NCBI GenBank assembly: GCA_005793785.1
Contig: SXPW01000026.1
Location: 1-7,844 of the forward strand
Reading direction: 5' to 3'
From: Actinomycetota bacterium
GTDB taxonomy: Bacteria; Actinomycetota; Acidimicrobiia; Acidimicrobiales; Ilumatobacteraceae
DNA: 7,844 nt
The notes under the pieces: model-generated
What the model was told of the DNA's origin: nothing
Seen by the model: the letters and a program-made list of their open reading frames with translations, nothing else
Databases searched by the model: none
Program-made: the position numbers and the translations under genes
In this document: positions 5,892 to 7,844 of the stretch, piece by piece
Layout of the letters: each line of letters opens with the position of its first letter
How positions within the stretch are numbered: the stretch's first letter is position 1

Positions 5892-6854
5892 GTGCGTCGC
5901 TGCGTATTGTGCATCGCCGGATTGCTGCTCGTCGCGAGCCTCGGAAGTGCCGGTTCGGTGTCGGCCGACGGCGGCTTGAGTCCGCTTTCCGGGCTGCCGG
6001 GTGGCGAAGGCAAGCCGGTGGTGATGGTGAAATATGGAAACGCGCGCCCGGATCGCCCGCACTACGGGCTGTATCAAGCCGATCTCATTTATGTGGAGGA
6101 AGTCGAGTGGGGTCTCACTCGAATTGCCGCGTTGTTCAATACCAGGATTCCGACCGTGGTCGGTCCAACCCGTAGTGCGCGAATCTCCGATCTCGAAATT
6201 CTGGAGCAGTTCGAGAGTCCGGGGTTGGTGTTCAGCGGCGCCAATGACGTGCTCCTGAAGGCGGTTCGCAAGAGCAATGCCGTCGCGCTCTCTCCGGCCG
6301 AGCGTCCCGACTTCTACTACCGCAATTTGTCCAAGGAGGCTCCGCACAACCAAATGGCGCGACTGGCTGGACTGATGGCCAAGGAGAAGAGCGTGAGCGT
6401 CGTCGAGGACGTAGGTTTCCGATTCGACGCTGCAGCGCCGCTCGGGGGAACCAAGGCCGCGAGATTCCAGGCGTCGTGGCCCTCGGCAAGAGTGAGTGGA
6501 GTCTGGACGAAGTCGGGTTGGCAGATTTCGTTCGATGGCGCAGTGCATCGCGACGCGCAAACCAAGGCCGTTCTCACTCCGCGCACCGTGGTACTGCAAT
6601 TCGCCGAACATCGGGAGTCCGCATATGGCGATCGGTTCGGCGGGAAGACCCCGCTCGTGAAGACCGTCGGATCGGGTCGTGCCATCGTACTTCGCAATGG
6701 GCAGAGTTTCGAAGCTGAGTGGAGTCGGCCCGCTGCCGAAGCAGGAACGACATTCACCGTTGCTGGCGCGCCACTTTCGTTCGATATCGGTCAGGTGTTC
6801 GTCGTGCTCGTCGATCAGAAAGCCAAGAAGGGAACGGTGACCGTCAATGGGTGA
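5892..6854 (+). CDS. Exported DUF3048 domain protein (YerB-like)
   Basis: The 320-residue protein starts with a Sec signal peptide: basic MRRC, a hydrophobic core to about residue 18, and a likely signal peptidase I site after Val23-Ser24-Ala25. The mature part matches DUF3048 as I know it: SPLSGLP (30-36), GLYQADLIYVEEVEWGLTRI (59-78), VGPTRSARISDLE (90-102) and PHNQMAR (151-157). A C-terminal subdomain has GSGRAIVLRNGQ (260-271), AEWSRP (275-280) and a GQVFVVLV ending. The family's molecular function is not established. Bacillus YerB is a lipoprotein; here there is no lipobox at the cleavage region, since Cys4 and Cys7 lie before the hydrophobic core. The protein is therefore predicted to be secreted or cell-wall associated. 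The GTG start is fixed by an in-frame TAG 12 bases upstream. The next gene overlaps its end by 8 bases, implying translational coupling. Confidence 0.88.
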   Translation: MRRCVLCIAGLLLVASLGSAGSVSADGGLSPLSGLPGGEGKPVVMVKYGNARPDRPHYGLYQADLIYVEEVEWGLTRIAALFNTRIPTVVGPTRSARISDLEILEQFESPGLVFSGANDVLLKAVRKSNAVALSPAERPDFYYRNLSKEAPHNQMARLAGLMAKEKSVSVVEDVGFRFDAAAPLGGTKAARFQASWPSARVSGVWTKSGWQISFDGAVHRDAQTKAVLTPRTVVLQFAEHRESAYGDRFGGKTPLVKTVGSGRAIVLRNGQSFEAEWSRPAAEAGTTFTVAGAPLSFDIGQVFVVLVDQKAKKGTVTVNG

Positions 6855-7743
6855 GTGGGAGATCGGGCTGAACGTGGCCCACGATCGGGGCATCATCGAC
6901 GAAGGGCTGCGCGACCGACTCGCGGCACTGGAGTTCGAGCGGGAGATCGAACGCGAACGGTTTCCGATGCGGATTGCGCTCATCGTCCTCGGTGCGATTC
7001 TCCTCGTGTCGGCCGGATTTGCGATCTTCATCCGAATTCTCGGTGATGACCCCTCCGAGGTTCTCGCTGCTGCGGTGCTCGCGTTGGTGGCGGCAGTAGC
7101 AGAAGCCGTTGCGTGGTTGGTACGACGTGCAAAACCGGTGACGTTCCTCGCCGGAATCATCGGGTCGTTCGCCGGCGTGCCACTCGGATTCGCCGTGGCG
7201 CTCCTCATGCCGAACGAGCCGAATTCCGGTGCGGGAGCCGTCGGGGCGTTGATTGCGTCGGCGTGGTCGGTGCTGTGGTATCGACGAACGACGAGCGGTT
7301 TGTCGATCGCGGCCGTGGTGCTCGAGATTGCGGCCTTCGTCGTGTTCGTCGGTGAGTGGTCTGATCTGAACATGGAGACCATCGGCGTGGTGTTGTGCGT
7401 GGTGGGAGTGCTGGCTGCGGTGGTATCGATTTTCGGTCGTCTGAAGCCGAGCTTGCCACCGCTCGTCGCTGCACTCATCGTGGTGGGTTGGGGATGTCTG
7501 GCACAGAACTCCTACGGCGGCGATGTGATTGCAGTGATTGGAGTCGCGATCTCCGCGGTGCTGTTCCTCGTTTCCTACCGTCGCGCCGAAGCACTCATGT
7601 CGGCGGCAACGGCGATCTCCACCGGTGTGTGGGCAGTGGTGTTGACGGGAGCCCTTACCGATGGCGCGCTCGCACCGCTCTTCGTCGCAGCCATCGTCGG
7701 TGCTGGTCTCGTCGCCTGGGGCATGCGACTCTCGCGTCGGTAG
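6847..7743 (+). CDS. Polytopic membrane protein, possibly DUF2157-like
   Basis: The 298-residue protein has a charged, cytosolic N-terminal helix region (1-40; HDRGIIDEGLRDRLAALEFE). About ten hydrophobic segments follow, near residues 41-63, 70-92, 97-121, 127-146, 151-169, 175-196, 203-219, 225-243, 250-270 and 274-293, with short loops and an RLSRR tail. I recognise no catalytic motif or transporter signature. A short N-terminal 'G-I-I-D...L...L' helix before many helices recalls DUF2157 membrane proteins, but that is a weak resemblance. The ATG overlaps the last 8 bases of the DUF3048 gene in another frame, so the two are probably coexpressed and may work together at the cell envelope. 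An AAGGGA at 6827-6832 is 14 bases from the ATG, rather far for a Shine-Dalgarno. Confidence 0.8.
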   Translation: MGEWEIGLNVAHDRGIIDEGLRDRLAALEFEREIERERFPMRIALIVLGAILLVSAGFAIFIRILGDDPSEVLAAAVLALVAAVAEAVAWLVRRAKPVTFLAGIIGSFAGVPLGFAVALLMPNEPNSGAGAVGALIASAWSVLWYRRTTSGLSIAAVVLEIAAFVVFVGEWSDLNMETIGVVLCVVGVLAAVVSIFGRLKPSLPPLVAALIVVGWGCLAQNSYGGDVIAVIGVAISAVLFLVSYRRAEALMSAATAISTGVWAVVLTGALTDGALAPLFVAAIVGAGLVAWGMRLSRR

Positions 7744-7770
7744 CCTGACGACGTCCGCGTCAGCGAACGT

Positions 7771-7841
7771 GGCGACGTGGCCGACTGGCTAGGCACGGGC
7801 CTGCAAAGCCCTTTAATCGGGTTCGATTCCCGACGTCGCCT
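7771..7841 (+). tRNA. tRNA-Cys, anticodon GCA
   Basis: A full cloverleaf can be drawn. The acceptor stem is GGCGACG (7771-7777) with CGTCGCC (7834-7840), seven perfect pairs. The D stem is GCC/GGC (7780-7782, 7792-7794). The anticodon stem is 7796-7800/7808-7812 with loop CTGCAAA and anticodon GCA at 7803-7805. The T stem is TCGGG/CCCGA (7817-7821, 7829-7833) with loop TTCGATT. The discriminator is T7841, as expected for tRNA-Cys. The next bases are CAA, not CCA, so the 3' CCA would be added post-transcriptionally. The outermost anticodon-stem pair (7796/7812) is a C.T mismatch. Confidence 0.95.
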
Positions 7842-7844
7842 CAA

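Noticed and set aside
5838..7478. A 546-codon minus-strand open frame antisense to the DUF3048 and membrane protein genes
   Set aside because: Its translation is low-complexity (Thr, Ser, Ala, Arg rich) with no recognisable family, and it lies opposite two well-supported genes. Long antisense frames are expected where third codon positions are nearly always G or C.
7741..7746. TAGCCT as a -10 element for the tRNA-Cys gene
   Set aside because: It matches TANNNT but overlaps the stop codon of the membrane protein gene, lacks a -35, and TANNNT matches are frequent by chance, so position alone is not enough.
4668..7841. A functional link between the Cys/Met PLP enzyme and the nearby tRNA-Cys
   Set aside because: They are on opposite strands, about 2 kb apart with two unrelated genes between; nothing beyond proximity supports a link.

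Overview
The window looks like an ordinary chromosomal housekeeping segment of a high-GC actinobacterium. Three things suggest this: strongly GC-biased third codon positions, a close resemblance of the flavin oxidase to the mycobacterial LldD2 type, and start codons that sit 6-9 bases downstream of TANNNT -10 hexamers, as in leaderless actinobacterial transcripts. A lineage such as Acidimicrobiia is plausible, but that is an impression. I see no phage, insertion sequence, CRISPR array or other sign of an accessory island.

Layout, left to right. (1) The 3' two-thirds of an ABC-F ribosome-associated ATPase gene, cut by the window edge (1-1071). Its stop codon lies inside a 25-bp tandem repeat. 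(2) A probable two-gene operon: a group II PLP-dependent amino-acid decarboxylase (1142-2575), then an FMN-dependent alpha-hydroxy-acid dehydrogenase/oxidase of the LldD family (2595-3809), 19 bases apart. (3) A ribosomal protein cluster: bL31 type B on the minus strand (3849-4151), divergent from bL28 (4231-4467) and bL33 (4480-4650). All three are forms without zinc-binding cysteine pairs. bL33 is only 56 codons. (4) A minus-strand Cys/Met-metabolism PLP enzyme (4668-5828), convergent with rpmG. (5) Divergent from it, an exported DUF3048 (YerB-like) protein (5892-6854) overlapped by 8 bases by a roughly ten-helix membrane protein (6847-7743). (6) A tRNA-Cys(GCA) gene (7771-7841) at the right edge.

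The genes are densely packed. No gap exceeds about 80 bases and there is no unexplained stretch over 300 bases. The most coherent extra signal is promoter architecture. All five complete genes that begin a transcription unit have a TANNNT hexamer 6-9 bases before the start codon and no Shine-Dalgarno sequence. The internal gene rpmG instead has a clear TAAGGA. I did not find a convincing undescribed biological system here; the findings are modest and checkable.
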